Below, piece by piece: positions 1 to 27,600 of a DNA stretch of 64,000 nucleotides; position 1 is the first letter of the stretch; every line of letters begins with the position of its first letter. The DNA comes from Podarcis raffonei. Taxonomy: Eukaryota; Chordata; Lepidosauria; Squamata; Lacertidae. Made by a program: the position numbers and the translations under genes. The notes beneath the pieces were generated by a model that was given only the letters and a program-made list of their open reading frames with translations, searched no databases and was not told the origin of the DNA. The stretch covers positions 37,594,069-37,658,068 of the forward strand of contig NC_070607.1 of NCBI RefSeq assembly GCF_027172205.1. The letters run 5' to 3'.

Positions 1-165
1 GAGGTCTTCTTTCTTTTAGCCATAGCTTGAACTTGTTTTAGTTTTTCTTAATGCTTTAAACTGTTTTAAATACGGTTTTTTTTGGGGGGTTGTTCTATTG
101 TATGGTCACTTTATTGTTTGCCGCCCTGGGCTCCTTAAGCAAGAAAGAAATTTAATGAAGGAAAG
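1..165 (+). repeat. LINE/SINE-type 3' tail
   Basis: TTTAAACTGTTTTAAATACG and GCCGCCCTGGGCTCCTTAAG resemble the 3' tails common in squamate L2/CR1-derived repeats. Similar tails occur at about 9430-9540, 15940-16060 and 50770-50875. Confidence 0.45.
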
Positions 166-532
166 CCAACATTTCTGCCCCAAATATCATATATGATGTC
201 AGGCTTGAGAAAGAAAGTAAGTTTGCTCAAAATGGCCTGGTAGGCCAACTTCTCAGACCAGGCCAGCCTAATGAGGCCCTAGGCTAGTTGCCCCAGCATT
301 ACACTACACTCAGATCTTTCTGGGACTGTTCACCCATTTCTTGACCCTCAGATCATACTCTAAAATGAAACTAGGAGTAGATATTGAGCTTACATCCTTC
401 CTCACTCACTTTCCCCAGACTACTGACTGAACTAAGGAGATTTGGAGAAAGAAGCATCAAGGTAACGTAGTCATTTAAATGTAAGCAAACATAGGTTCTT
501 CATTGTTCATGTTATTCCCAGGTAAATGGAGT

Positions 533-625
533 TTAGGGATTTAGATGATATTCCTGCATTGCAGGGGGTTGGACTAGATGATCCTCGGGGTCCCATCCAA
601 CTCAACAATTCTATGTTTCAATGAC
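533..625 (+). mobile_element. CR1 LINE 3' end
   Basis: GGTTGGACTAGATGATCCTC, GGTCCCATCCAACTC and AATTCTATG form the typical CR1 3' terminus. It lies in MIER1 intron 4. Confidence 0.85.
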
Positions 626-870
626 TCCAATGTCCATTCCACCCCAAGTAAATCTTTGAAAGCAAGTACATTTTGTGTCCTTAGTTAAAGGCAGAAGCTC
701 TTTAGGTTTTTTCTATAATCAAGGAGTATATAAATGTTATGAAATAAATAAATTCAAAGGGCAAAAGAGAGAGTATGCACTCATGCACACACAACAATCG
801 CAGCTATGCCTCCTTGATACAGTCCTATAGCAGCAGTCAGTTCCAGCTTTCCCTTTTGGCCTTTATCAAC

Positions 871-872
<2 letters not shown>

Positions 873-904
<32 letters not shown>
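873..904 (+). repeat. (AC)n microsatellite
   Basis: Sixteen AC units in MIER1 intron 4. Shorter (TG)n and (CA)n runs are at 1748-1775 and 33816-33835. Confidence 0.95.
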
Positions 905-906
<2 letters not shown>

Positions 907-1064
907 AACTAGGAACCAAAAGCACAGTCCAAGTTTAAATACTAATCTTTACAGCAGCTTCACTAAATAATACCAGCTTTAAGGAACAGATATGCTAGCT
1001 TGCCAAAAGTACACGATAGGAAGCACACAATAGCACAGACCAAGTTTTCAAATTAGTAAGTCTA

Positions 1065-17494
<16,430 letters not shown>

Positions 17495-20427
17495 GTTCGC
17501 CGCGCAGCTGGGGCGGGCCGAGCCAGGAGAGGGGAGTCACATCGCCGCCGCGGCGAAGAGAGGAGGAAACGGCACGGAAGGGCAGCAGAGGAGGAGGAGG
17601 AGGCGACGGGTCACGGTCTCTGTGAGGCAGTAGTGGTGGGAAGGAGGAAGCGGGGAGCCACCAGGGGGAGGAAGAGGAGCCAACGTCACCGCGCAAACGA
17701 GGTGGGCGCGCCCGCGCCGCCGCCGCCCCTCCTCCTTTCTCTCCGCGAGCGCGAGCGGCTCGGCGGAGTCACGAGACTCGAGCGCCCGCTCTCCCAGCCT
17801 CTTACCTCAGCGCGGGGCCTTGGGGCGGGGGAGACGTTGCCTCGCCTCCCAACCGTATAAACGGTTTCCTCTGGTCCCTCTGAGAAGCGGGGGGGGGGGG
17901 GGCGCCGTGTTCCTAACGCCTTCTCTCACACCCCCCCCGGTAGTTTGTTATTCACACATATTCACTCGCTGCGAGCCAAAGCAAGGGGCATGACGCAACT
18001 TCCCCGGGCTGACAGAAACTCAAAAGTGGACCCGCCAAAATGAAAAAAACAACCCCGAGAAGCTCCTTGCGGTTCAAGCCGGCAACGGAGCTTAGCCAGT
18101 GAAAGCCGAAAGCTTGTGCTCCCCACACTGGTTTTATTTTTCTCCTTCCCCCTCCCTTTCGATAACGTTTACGCATTTCAAAGTGTACATTTTTAAAAAA
18201 AATGTTGGCGGGACGAATTTCGTGTCATGAAAATATAAATGCATATGCAGCCAATGACATGTTAAAGTCTGCCACCCCCACCCCATGAGGGGCAAGGAGG
18301 GTGTTAAATGTGGAAGATACGTGAGGAGAGAGAACGCCTCCCCAGCCCCCCGCGCCATGCCAGGACCCGATCGATAGTCCCCTACCTTCACGGCCATTGG
18401 TCTTTAAAAAACCAAAAAACGCGCAAAGGTCCGATCAGGGATCATCTGACATCACATCTAGTTTCGTCCCGAGCATTTGCTCACCCAACTAGGGATAGCA
18501 GTTTTGGGGGTGGGGTGACAAGCTTTTCGTCGAAGAGATGGCGGGAAGGGTTAAATTCTCCCCTCCTAGCGCACCACAGACCGATCCTGAGGCGACCTCC
18601 CCACCTCCGCTTTTTATTTTTTTAAAAAACCCAATACCTCTCACGTATGGTGTAGTTTGGCCCTTTGCCTGAGGTGAACAGTACTACTCATAAACTACGT
18701 GCGTGCGAGGGAGATGCAGAAGCAGGAAGTTAGGCGATCTTCAGCTAACAAAACTAAGAAGCTATCGCCGCCTTGTTTCAGAAGACCTCTCCCCTCTTTT
18801 GAAATTAAAACCCTCTCCTAATCAGATTTCCCTACACTGAAGGAAATTTTACACCCCTTTGCTCCTTGTCAACATTTGGTTTTTTTAAAAATATTGCTCC
18901 CTATGTGGAACCAAGGTTTAACAAGGTTTAAGCCTGTAGGGATGAGTCTAGTAAAATCTGGTGCATTATGGGTAAAAACAGGATGCTGTTGAGATGACTT
19001 GATGTGCTGCTGCTGCTGCTGTTGTTGTTGGTCAAAGTAGTAAACAATAACAAAACAGACTGGTTAGTAGTAGTAGCGGCCGGGTGCAGAGTGCAACCAG
19101 AAATTACCTGGCGTCTGTGCGATCTAATTCCATGCATGCACACTTAGAAGCGAGTTCCGCCGATTTCTGCAGGACTTGCATGGTACTAATGGGGCATAGG
19201 ATTGGAGTCAGGTGCTAGTGGCCCAATCATAGCATGCTTGCTTAGGTTCTGTACATATTACTGGATTAAAATACAGCTAGGTCGTTCTTTTCCTCAATTC
19301 ATATCTAAGCTTGTGGGGGGCACATCAAAAGTCAGTATTTCATAAGGAACAACACAACAGGTATGGATTGTGGCTAACATTGTGTGTACACTGCTTTTCC
19401 AAACCACTGGTGCAAGCATACTGGATGTAACCAGGAATGTGTACACTGTCTAAGAGTAAGTCCCATAGAAATTACTGGGGTTCCTCCCAATTGAGATTAC
19501 ATAGTATTGCAGCCTTACAATGTCATTGTTTGGAATCCCTCATCTTTGTTAAGTATGTATGTAACACCAAAGAGATTTCAATAAACCTATGCAAGTGTGC
19601 CTCAGCTTTATAAAGATGAAATCAGAGGTGTCATTTTAACTTGCCTGGACATGTCTTCCTTACTGCGGAATTCATGAATTTCAAACTGCCTCAGTTGCAA
19701 CGAAACATGTCTCTCCCATATTGGTCTCCACAGCCACAAGAGGAACTCTGACTTCAAGGCACACTCTTCCATTGTCTCCTGAGACGGACAGATGCCAATC
19801 ATGAAACTATGCCAAAGAGAAATTTTGCTGGTATTGCAGGCAGATAAGCCACGGCAAATAGTTTGCATCAGGAGGCCATTGCTTTTATTTAAATAATCTA
19901 ATGAGCCTGAATTATCACATACATAAAGAGAATTAGAGTTTTATGGATTATAATTTATATGTCTAGATACAGGGCAGTAATTTAAGTGTTAAAGGCAATC
20001 ACAACATTTTAGAATCCACAGAGAAATCAAGGGATAAAGTGAAATAAAGTCTCTCTTAAAATTGCTTCATGGGCTTTTAACTTTTATTAAACAAGCTCTA
20101 ATTTATTTATTGTTCCCAGCTATTTGTTTCACAATTTGATTGTGTGTTACAGATTCTCATGCATCTTAATTATTTGCCTTTGTTATATACTGTTCACAAG
20201 TAAATGCATTTAATTATATGCATCTAAGCCCTTGAATTCAGTGGATTCAAATGTGCTTAAGTGAGCTCTGGATTGTGTCACTTCTGCATCCTAGACCTCA
20301 TGGGACAGAATTGTGAGTTTCCAGGAAATCCCTGTTTAGATTTTGAAACAGAAAACCAATTACATTTTGCCTACTCAGAGAAGTGCTTATTAACATTCTG
20401 TGTGTGCTCTTATTGGTCACATCCACA

Positions 20428-20580
20428 CTACACATTTACAGAACATGGCTTCCCCCAATAATCCTGGGAACTGTAGTTTGTTAAGGTGCTGACAATTGTA
20501 ACTCTCTGAGGAATAACCACAGTTCACAGGACTTTGGGGGTGGGGAGTCATGTACTTTAAACATAGGTGCGGAAATTGCA
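20428..20580. mobile_element. Foldback MITE
   Basis: AATCCTGGGAACTGTAGTTT is followed by a complementary AACCACAGTTCACAGGACTT, and the outer arms (ACACTACACATTTA and TTTAAACATAGGTG) pair. This is a common squamate foldback design, here between MIER1 and DNAI4. Confidence 0.65.
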
Positions 20581-21479
20581 AATATTGTAAACAATAGTGG
20601 CTTTTCTAAAAAGAATCATAAAGGAGAAACTTGGGAGAGCCCATAGGAGAGGGAATATTTGCATCTTTTATAGACCATTACCCCTTTCAGTTAAGCTATC
20701 AAGCTAGGTTTAGCTTGCAAAATTGTGTCTCAATCTAACACAATTACCATACTATCACAGTGCATGTTAGTACATATACAGTATAACATGCATTGTGATA
20801 AAATATTTATACATGAACATGCATTGTGTCTATAACACTGCAATGGTATTTCACATGGTGCACATGGTATTTCAAGTAAAAAAAGATAATATAAACAGTG
20901 TATTTAGTTTATGGGAAATACTTGGCTGCCTTTTCTTTTAACATTATATAATTGCAAGTTGGTTCTTTTCCCAAATCCTGACTAGTGCTGGTAACTACCA
21001 ATCTGCACAAAGCAAAATATGATGGAAATATTTTTTTTAACAAAAATAATAGTTTCCCCAAAAAAGGTCCTCCCTGCAGATGTTACATGTACAGAAATGT
21101 TACATATGAGTTTCTAATGTGATCCAAATCCTTAGATGCATCACTTTAATCTGGTTTCCAGTTACAAAAGATACATTTTCAAAAGTTGTCATTTCCTGTA
21201 GAATAAAATTGTGGTTAAAATGTCTCAAACAAGCTCTTTTCTGTTTATATTTGATTCTTGTGTGGAGTACAAATGCATTGCAAGCTACTGGAGTGTTAAC
21301 CATTCTTTAAGAGCAGCTGTCTCTTTCAAATCCCACAGCACTGTGGACTTATTTTTTACATCCCCCTTACCATTAAATCTGCCTTTATTTCATGTAACAA
21401 CTCAACAATTTTCAGAACATTTCAGAACTGATGGCAGGGTATGAAACACACTGCAGGGTCCTTGTTATCCAGAACAAGG

Positions 21480-21660
21480 TGCAACTGGCACACCAGCTAA
21501 CATTACACTTCTGACCATGCCCACTATCTGACCATCTTCTAGGAGCACTCCCAAACCATCAACTTTGTTTTTCAGGGTGACCTCATTTAAGGCAGGCAGA
21601 TCCAGAATCTAGCAGGTTGCTCAGCCTCCCACCAGAAGCAACTCCATCTTATCTGTATTG
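21480..21660 (+). repeat. Fragment of the same old repeat (later part)
   Basis: GGAGCACTCCCAAACCATC followed by CAACTCCATCTTATCTGTAT continues where the 23.7-kb copy stops (GGAGCACCCCTAAACTGCAA), so the two overlap in family order. Confidence 0.45.
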
Positions 21661-23106
21661 TGTTCTAGGGCTTGTCCACAGTGTAGCAAAACAAAGCACT
21701 TGCTTGTAACTTTGTGTTACCTTATCTTTGCCTCTTTCAGTGCAGGGCTTTCAGTCTTCTGAAAGTTCAAAATGGCAAGGATAAAAAACAACAACTTGCC
21801 TTTAAAGGGGAGGGAAAGTCCAGGATCCCACTGGGATGGGGAGGATGTCACATGGATGCCCCTACATGAATAGAGAGACAGGAAGGTGCAAATCCATGTT
21901 TTGCTCCAGGGTGGACAAGTCCTCAGTTCACCCTTATCCAATCTCTTTCTGACTTCAAACAGGTAAGTACATTACCAAATTATTTATGAGGTGCTTTAGA
22001 GGGAGAGAGTGCATTTCATTTGTTCATAGATGTCCAGTGGTGTTTGTTGAGCACTATGAAATTATTTTTGTAGTCTATTAGCAGGGTTGGATCTTGACCA
22101 AACAGGGCCTTCCCCCCAATTGTTCAACTCAGAATAATATCTTTTTAGTGTTTGTAGCCAATTTCATTATTTTGACGAACAATTTTTATGCATGATATAT
22201 CCCTGTCATGTAAGACAACAATAATTTGAATGGACCCAATCACTCATTCATGCATACACTGTTTGTTGAACAGGCACTGGTGTTCTAAATTTTTGCAGTG
22301 AATGCAAAAAACCCCACCAACCCAAAACACCCACATGACTATTAACTATGTTTACCACACACATCAATGCCGCCATCTTTACAAGTGCAGATGAATTCCT
22401 TGCATATTTGTAGCTGATTTAAGTTTATCAGAACTTGAACCATCCTGTGTGTTTCCTTCTGCATCCTTATATTATATGCTCAGCCTATAATTGTGTAATT
22501 GAACAAAATTATTACATAGGTATCATTCCAGCCTCCAGCGGTTTGTGCTCTAAAAGGCAACTCAGACTGCAGCCCTGTCTAAAGTTACTTTTAGTAAATA
22601 TATATTCCTACAAAAGTGACTGAATTTTCTGTCTCATGGAAAGAATGGCATGAAACAGTCTTGCCAAGGTATTTCATCAGATTCAAAACATAATAAATGA
22701 TATGAAACTTAGGTCAAAACCATTCAAGGCAGACTGGAAAGGTAGCGAACCAATAAATTTTAATCATACATTTCTATGATGGTACTAAAAACAAATCTCA
22801 TGCAAGATTCCCTCATTGCATTAAAAACAAACATTTATTTACAAGCCTTTTCTCTCTCTTTCCTGAAACTTGTATAGATATCCACATTATATATGGGTTT
22901 CCTTGCTGACAATACGAGCCAAGCATCTGGAAATGTATGATGTAGCTCCATAAAACAATGTACTTTTAAGTGCAATCATATTTCTACCATCATGCACTTT
23001 GGTGACATTTAGTCATGCAATCATAGTATCTTTATGGAGTACTGATCTTTTTGGATTTGCATAAAACACTTTAACATGCAACAAAGAACACCTACTTCTA
23101 CATAAT

Positions 23107-23760
23107 GTGTCAAAAGCCAGGGCAAAGAGCTGTGTCTTCAGCATTCAAGGTGCTGGACACACCTGTGTGGAGACAGTTCCACAACTTAGGCACTTCCACA
23201 GAGAATGCCCTCTCCTAGACCAACACCTGGAAACCTCTGAAGGCAGAGGGACTACTAAGAAAGTCCCATCAGCCAATCTTAGCACTTAAGAGGTTCTGAA
23301 GGGAATCACAGAAGTTGGAAAGGACTGCGAGGGTCATCTCGCCCAACTCCCTGCAATGCAAGAATCTCAACTAAATCTGTCAGGTATTTGTGGGCTTCAA
23401 ACACTAATGTGACCACCTTGAAATGGGCATGGAAATGAACTGGCAAACCTTGCAGATGTTTTAAAACAGGGGTTCTAACAGAGATCTAACATAACTCAAG
23501 CCAAAGATCTGGCTGTTGCATTTTAAACCAACTGAAGCTTCTTCATCGTCTTCAAGGGTAACCTCACATAGAGGACATTGCAATAATCCAAGCCTGGAAG
23601 CTACCAGAGCATGGAGTACAGTGGCCAAGTCCAAAAGAGGTTGTAGCTGGTCAATCAGGTGCAGCTGAAAGAAGGCATTCCTAGCCATCAAGGATGCCTG
23701 AGCCTCCAGCAGCAGTGCTGGATTCAGGAGCACCCCTAAACTGCAATCCTGCTTGTTCCA
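23107..23760 (+). repeat. Old interspersed repeat, unclassified, interrupted by CR1
   Basis: Blocks such as GAGAATGCCCTCTCC, CTGGCAAACCTTGCAG, GACATTGCAATAATCCAAGC and AGCCTCCAGCAGCAGTGCTG form a family common in squamates whose class I cannot name with certainty (LINE UTR-like). A CR1 end at 23291-23385 splits it. Related fragments are at 21480-21660 and 49060-49265. Confidence 0.5.
23291..23385 (-). mobile_element. CR1 LINE 3' end, nested in another repeat
   Basis: Minus-strand CR1 end (GGAAAGGACTGCGAGGGTCA, CCCAACTCCCTGCAATGCA on the plus strand), sitting between two parts of the older repeat at 23107-23760. Confidence 0.75.
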
Positions 23761-24318
23761 GTGGAGTGTAACTGTATCCAGGGGAGGTCACTTCCCCACC
23801 TCCCAGACGTGAGAACTCAGGACACATGAAACTTCTGCCTTTTCAGTATTATCATCGTTTTAACTGGAGATACCAGAGATATCCTGAGAGATATAACTGG
23901 AGATATCCTGGTACTTTCTTTATGCAAAAACGTGTCAAGTTTTTGATGCAATGGGAATCTAACATTATTGAGGGAGAAATACTAGTAGATGGCATTGCAA
24001 CTCAGGACTGCAGGAAAGAAGAATGGACAAGAGCAGGTCAAATTGTACAATTTTCCCTTATATAAAGTGCAGTGGGAGGAGGAAGCAGCAGCATTCACTG
24101 ACTGTGGGAATTAAGTTTCTTGAACTGAGCAGATTCGGTTCCAGAATCACCCCTGGCAGTTGCAGCAGCAACAAGGGGGCAAGGAGGTGCAGTTAGTATT
24201 TCTCCACAAGGAGCAACAAGTCTCGGCTGCAGGCAAATGTAAGAGAGCCAATCTGTCTTTTGATCTAGCTTCTCTGTCTCACTAGCAGCCAATCACACGG
24301 CTGCATGCTCCAAAGGTA

Positions 24319-24342
24319 GCTGCCATGGTAACCATGTAAACA
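24319..24342 (+). promoter_or_regulatory. X-box (RFX) plus forkhead site, DNAI4 promoter
   Basis: GCTGCCATGGTAAC at 24319-24332 matches the RFX consensus GTHNYYATRRNAAC at every constrained position except the second base. Two bases further on, TGTAAACA (24335-24342) is a perfect forkhead/FOXJ1-type site. RFX and FOXJ1 together drive motile-cilium genes, which fits DNAI4 starting 234 bp downstream. The function is inferred; the motifs are read directly. Confidence 0.75.
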
Positions 24343-24575
24343 GTTTCTTGTTGAAGCAGCAGCTGTTGAGAGAAACAGGCGCCGCAGTGAATGTTTCTTT
24401 TTGGGGCTCAGATTTTAAACTGATATCCCAGTGGCCCAGGCACTGAGCTGGTCCTATTTTTTCAGAGCTCCCTACCCCAAGCCCTTCCCCACATTAACCT
24501 CTTCCATAGTGGTAACTGTGGTTGCTGCTTATTCTAGTGTTTTGCCCCACCAGAAGGCAGATACAACGCTCAACC

Positions 24576-24640
24576 ATGTCCAACACTACCGCAGGCAACC
24601 TGATCAACAAGGGCAGGAAACAGAGCATCATCATCAATAA
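24576..24640 (+). CDS. DNAI4: DNAI4 exon 1
   Basis: It starts MSNTTAGNLINKGRKQ and ends in phase 2 before the donor GTAAGT. It lies 244 bp downstream of the X-box. The 5' UTR boundary is not determined. Confidence 0.85.
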
Positions 24641-27600
24641 GTAAGTACCAAAGGGTTACCACATCAAGTAGCAATGTCTAGGGAGAAAATGGGTTTGGGT
24701 TCACAGGAAAAGTACCAATAAATGTTAGTCATTTTGTGATGACATAACAGCTAAGCCTTTCTGATCCTTCCCACATAACTAGGCAGTGTTAGAAACTGGG
24801 ATAGAAAAGCTAGGAGCCAAATAGCTTCTGGGACCTGGGTTGTGGGTGCCAAAAACAGAATGTCTGGTTGCCAATGGGGGGGGCGACAACTTTTTTTTAC
24901 TTCTTTTGATAAGTGGCTGAACTCATATGCAATTCACATAAGTGACACATGGTAAATATCATATTTTTAGCAGAAATTCTGAATGCATGTTTAATTTGGT
25001 GTTTACAAGAAAAATATTGGTACCATACTTCAGTTTTCAAAACACTCTAATCTTTATGATTAAACTCCTTGAGTGTCAGCCAGGTGCAAAAAATGGCACC
25101 CAGACTTTTTGAGGTGCTCGCAAATGGATACTTTTTAGGTGCAAAATACGACTGGCGCCCTGCTAATTTCGAACCCTGTACCTAGGGTATTTATGCAGCA
25201 CAAAAAAGAGGAAATGTAGCATATATAAAGGTAAAGGTAAAGGGACCCCTGGCCATTAGGTCCAGTCGTGGCCGACTCCGGGATTGTGGCGCTCATCTCG
25301 CTTTATTGGCCGAGGGAGCTTCCGGGTCATGTGGCTAGCATGACGAAGCTGCTTCTGGCGAACCAGAGCAACACACAGAAACGCCATTTACCTTCCATTT
25401 ACCATTTACTGGATTCACAAGTTATGACAGTATTGTGATAGTTAAAGGCTTGATCAGTTAGGCAGTCCTTCTGCAAGGATATCCATGGAAGATGATAAAC
25501 TCACACTTAAACTGAGTGTGTAAGACTACACAATCCCTGAGATTGAATCTCTTAATATTTTGTGGCAATTACTTAAAAGGATGAGAGCATTTACTGCAAA
25601 ATGTTTTGTGAATTGTGAAATAAAATCTGCTAACAAAAACTGACAGAATGGTTCCATTTTGAAGCTACTGCTCTGGCACATAATCTCACTTCTTTTTTTA
25701 TTAAACCAGGGCCTCAAAAGAGCAGAGCACAGTGAAGAAGTTAGCATCGTCCTCAGCTTCTGGTAGGAAAATGAGCTTCACCAGCACCATGCTTGCTAGC
25801 AGAGTTGGATCACTGGCTCGCAGGAGCATACTGATTTCTTCAGAGGGAAAGTCTTTCGACAGGGGCTCCATAGCAAGTTGCAAACCTCATGTCCAGGTAA
25901 TGGCATAACATAACAAAAGTAACACAGCTACATTTGATAAATAAATGGGTGATGCTGGCGATGCCAGGCGTTTGCTGCACAACCTTTGTGTGTTGAGATC
26001 AATCTTATAACGAAAGCTAGCTATTTTCTGAGTAGAGACTTGTGGAAAAATGTGAAGGATACTGTTGATACTGTTTCCAGTAATAAACCATCAAGCAAAG
26101 TGTTTTGCTATATAATGTAAGAGTAATTATGTCTACATATTGTGCTTTGCAGTTGATCATATGGACCATGGGTTGTAACCAGCTACCTAAGAGAGTAGGC
26201 TTACTGAAATCAATGGACATGACTTATCTCCATTTATTTCAACGGCTCTACTCTTGAGTATGACTTATTTCAAGACAACCCTATGTTTCCAGGCCATTGA
26301 CCTGTTGTGTGAGTACTGGTCTGCTATCCGAGTACTCAGTCTCCCATATGCCAGTGAAGAATGTTTATTCTCCATGACTCTGAGCTAAAGAGCTCATTAC
26401 ACATATCAGTTGAGTACATACATGCGTTCGCATGAAAGTGTGATGGCATGAGGACTCTTCACAGGCCCACAAACTCAGTCCATTATCAAATAATATGCAG
26501 TCAATCCTATTCAAGTTTCTTTTTTGCCCCCCCCATAAAAAATTTGCCAATAGCCTGGAAATACTACTTGCAAAAATACCACTACAATTCAAATTACAAG
26601 AAAGCAACAATATACTCTATCAATAAAATCAGGTTTTAAATTTCCATATTAAAAAACAACAACACCCCCTTCTGACCATATGCAAAGATCCGGTGGAATG
26701 AAAATGCCTTAATCCACTTTATGAAAATCATCAAGGAGAGTTTGCTGCAGACATCTAGAAGTTGGTTACAGGAAAAGAGTGTCAGAGGCTCCTGAATACC
26801 TGAATGTCATATTACATTCTACCAGACTTAGTCTCATACAAATGTGAATAGGAGGGAGCTTTAGGCTGCAATACCATAGCCATTTACCTCTGTGACAGTT
26901 AATTCTGAACAGAAAAGGATAAGATGAGATGTTAGGCTGCAGTTTTGTGCACACTTACCTGGGAGAAAATCCAGCTGAGCTCAATGTGACTTTCTTTTGA
27001 ATAGACATGCAAAATGATTTGTTCTGTTAGTTTCAATAAATTAGCTCGAAATCTATTGGTTTTAGCTGTGATGAGAACAAAAACCAGCTCATACATTTTT
27101 TTTTTTGTCTTGTAACTTTGTTGTATCCACAGGTTTTTGATGACCTAGGAAAAGATGTGACTCCCCGTCCACTCTACCAACCTGAGCCAAGTGTTGCCGG
27201 ACCCACCCCCGGGCCCATGCACAGACCAAGCAAAATCTTATCAACCCAAGATTTTGCTGGGGCAGTGCCAACAGAATTCTTGTCATCCCTCTCTCTGCAA
27301 CAAGCGTCTGGGACAAGTATTAGCTTAGCAGGCCCATTCTCCAGGTATGACACAGCATCCAAAATCTGTTTGGGCTCCAACAGCAATACATAATATTCAG
27401 AAGTGGGTAAAAAAGGGATTTGGTGTTCTCTTACTGCCGTTTTTGTTGTTGCAAATTTAGTTGTATTGGCTGGGTAAAAGGGCAAAGGTCTTTATAGGCC
27501 TGTCTAATACAGCTGTGGGCTGTTTCTCCGATTCCAGTTGTATGAGCAGAAGTTGTGGATGTTAACAGGCTGCAAATTCTGAAGCCAACTTCGGCAGCTT

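Larger units (their letters stand above)
17900..24318. other. Intergenic region between divergent MIER1 and DNAI4
   Basis: It begins with CpG-island shore sequence (to about 18.7 kb) and contains a copy of a short foldback at 19430-19515, the MITE at 20428 and the old repeats at 21480 and 23107. No gene was seen. Confidence 0.6.

Noticed and set aside
23826-24065. 79-residue frame with repeated RYNWRYP-like units
   Set aside because: The repetition comes from short AACTGGAGATA repeats, possibly a decayed SINE in reverse. It is not a gene.
24095-24292. Minus-strand frame next to the DNAI4 promoter, possible antisense gene
   Set aside because: It has only 65 residues, no domain and no splice support. 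A divergent transcript is possible but cannot be shown.
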